Program-made: the position numbers and the translations under genes
In this document: positions 6,215 through 6,499 of the stretch, in pieces
Layout of the letters: each line of letters begins with the position of its first letter
Position numbering within the stretch: position 1 is the stretch's first letter
From: Pseudomonadota bacterium
GTDB lineage: Bacteria > Pseudomonadota > Alphaproteobacteria > Rhizobiales > Xanthobacteraceae
Assembly: GCA_021779635.1 (NCBI GenBank)
Contig: JAJYAH010000409.1
Location: forward strand, 1-6,499
Direction: 5' to 3'
Length of the DNA: 6,499 bases
Notes under the pieces: generated by a model
The model's database searches: none
What the model saw: the letters and a program-made list of their open reading frames with translations, nothing else
What the model was told of the DNA's origin: nothing

Positions 6215-6253
6215 GGTGTCCGCGTCGGCTACGGTGGACACCATGTGGACACC
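6215..6253. repeat. Cluster of three GGTGTCC/GGACACC repeats
   Basis: GGTGTCC at 6215-6221 is the inverted copy of GGACACC at 6236-6242 and 6247-6253; the last two belong to a direct repeat of TGGACACC (6235-6242, 6246-6253) spaced by three bases. Close iterated sites beside the 3' end of a tRNA gene could be protein-binding sites such as integrase arm sites or a regulator's boxes. Neither is shown by sequence alone. Confidence 0.4.
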
Positions 6254-6260
6254 AGAGCGG

Positions 6261-6285
6261 AAAAGCGAAAGGCCGCCTTGCGGCC
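6261..6285 (-). terminator. Intrinsic terminator of the tRNA-Gly transcript
   Basis: On the minus strand GGCCGC, AAG and GCGGCC form a perfect 6-bp GC stem (6271-6276 with 6280-6285), followed by TTTCGCTTTT (6270-6261). It lies 37 bases past the encoded CCA of the tRNA gene, where such a terminator is expected. The alternative pairing of AAGGC with GCCTT gives a similar structure. Confidence 0.65.
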
Positions 6286-6321
6286 GCCTTCTTATAACGC
6301 TCTGATTTCCCTAGATAAATC

Positions 6322-6396
6322 TGGAGCGGGCGAAGGGATTCGAACCCTCGACCCCAACCTTGGCAAGGTTGTGCTCTACCCCTGAGCTACACCCGC
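6322..6396 (-). tRNA. tRNA-Gly, anticodon GCC, CCA encoded
   Basis: The minus strand folds as a full cloverleaf: acceptor GCGGGTG with CGCCCGC (one G-U pair), D stem GCTC/GAGC, anticodon stem CAACC/GGTTG around loop TTGCCAA with anticodon GCC (plus-strand 6362-6364), and T arm GAGGG-TTCGAAT-CCCTT. The discriminator base is U, usual for bacterial tRNA-Gly, and CCA is encoded at 6324-6322. It reads GGC and GGU glycine codons. Its 3' end faces the ATPase operon, the side on which integrated islands lie when a tRNA gene is the attachment site. Confidence 0.97.
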
Positions 6397-6445
6397 ATCC
6401 CGCCGACGTCACCGACGCCAGCCATCGGCGCTGCCGACGGACGGG

Positions 6446-6474
6446 CTTATGGCGCAGGCCGAAATAAAATGCAA
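6446..6474 (-). promoter_or_regulatory. Candidate promoter of the tRNA-Gly gene
   Basis: The minus strand has TTGCAT (6474-6469), a spacer of exactly 17 bases, and CATAAG (6451-6446), a reasonable sigma-70 type pair, about 50 bases before the 5' end of the mature tRNA. It would give a short 5' leader. The tRNA could instead belong to a longer transcript entering from the right edge. Confidence 0.4.
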
Positions 6475-6499
6475 CTCCCCTTCTGGCCCGTTTTGGCTT

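Larger units (their letters stand above)
6021..6321. other. Intergenic region between the ATPase gene and the tRNA gene
   Basis: I see no convincing protein gene on either strand in this stretch. It holds the ribosome site (6026-6031), the shared palindrome (6039-6052) and the candidate -10 box for the ATPase gene, a CGGCAA/TTGCCG inverted pair (6155-6160 and 6182-6187), the TGGACACC cluster (6215-6253) and the tRNA terminator (6261-6285). It is the likely junction between core genome and island. Confidence 0.6.

Noticed and set aside
6182..6385. Plus-strand frame of 67 codons running into the tRNA
   Set aside because: The part with GEGIRTLDPN is the usual false translation of the antisense strand of a tRNA gene.
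1..6499. CRISPR array, insertion sequence or integrase
   Set aside because: I saw no regularly spaced repeats, no transposase or recombinase motifs in any long frame, and no terminal inverted repeats flanking a gene.

Overview
The window is about 6.5 kb of GC-rich DNA. Gene style, strong AGGAGG/GAGGTGA ribosome sites, use of GTG and TTG starts, and a tRNA-Gly with an encoded CCA end suggest an alphaproteobacterium, perhaps a sphingomonad; the genus cannot be fixed from sequence alone. Every gene I can support lies on the minus strand, so the window is transcribed from high to low coordinates.

Layout from right to left: a tRNA-Gly(GCC) at 6322-6396 with a candidate promoter (6446-6474) and a terminator (6261-6285); a 300-base intergenic stretch with a small repeat cluster; a 661-aa GHKL (MORC/MutL-like) ATPase (4035-6020); a GC-rich terminator-like hairpin (3999-4027); a 218-aa sigma-70-like helix-turn-helix protein (3186-3842, GTG start); three bases later a second GHKL ATPase of 570 aa (1470-3182), a diverged paralogue of the first; a perfect 8-bp hairpin with a GCAA loop (1419-1438); and a 465-codon reading frame (TTG start at 1395) that leaves the window at its left edge still open and looks like a DUF4338 / Druantia DruA-family protein.

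Reading of the whole: four co-directional genes, spaced like one locus, combine two intact but unequal MORC/MutL-type ATPases, a sigma-like DNA-binding protein and a DruA-family protein next to a tRNA gene. This looks like an anti-phage or anti-plasmid defence locus in a tRNA-linked island. MutL/MORC homologues in restriction-modification-like operons and DruA in Druantia are known separately; I do not recognise this exact combination as a named system. The two ATPases probably form a heterodimeric clamp-like machine, while the effector (nuclease or helicase) may be the DruA-like protein or a gene beyond the left edge. Two 5' leaders share an identical 14-base imperfect palindrome, a candidate operator through which the sigma-like protein or another regulator could control both ATPase transcripts. 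The defence function and the operator are inferences; the reading frames, motifs, hairpins and tRNA are seen directly.
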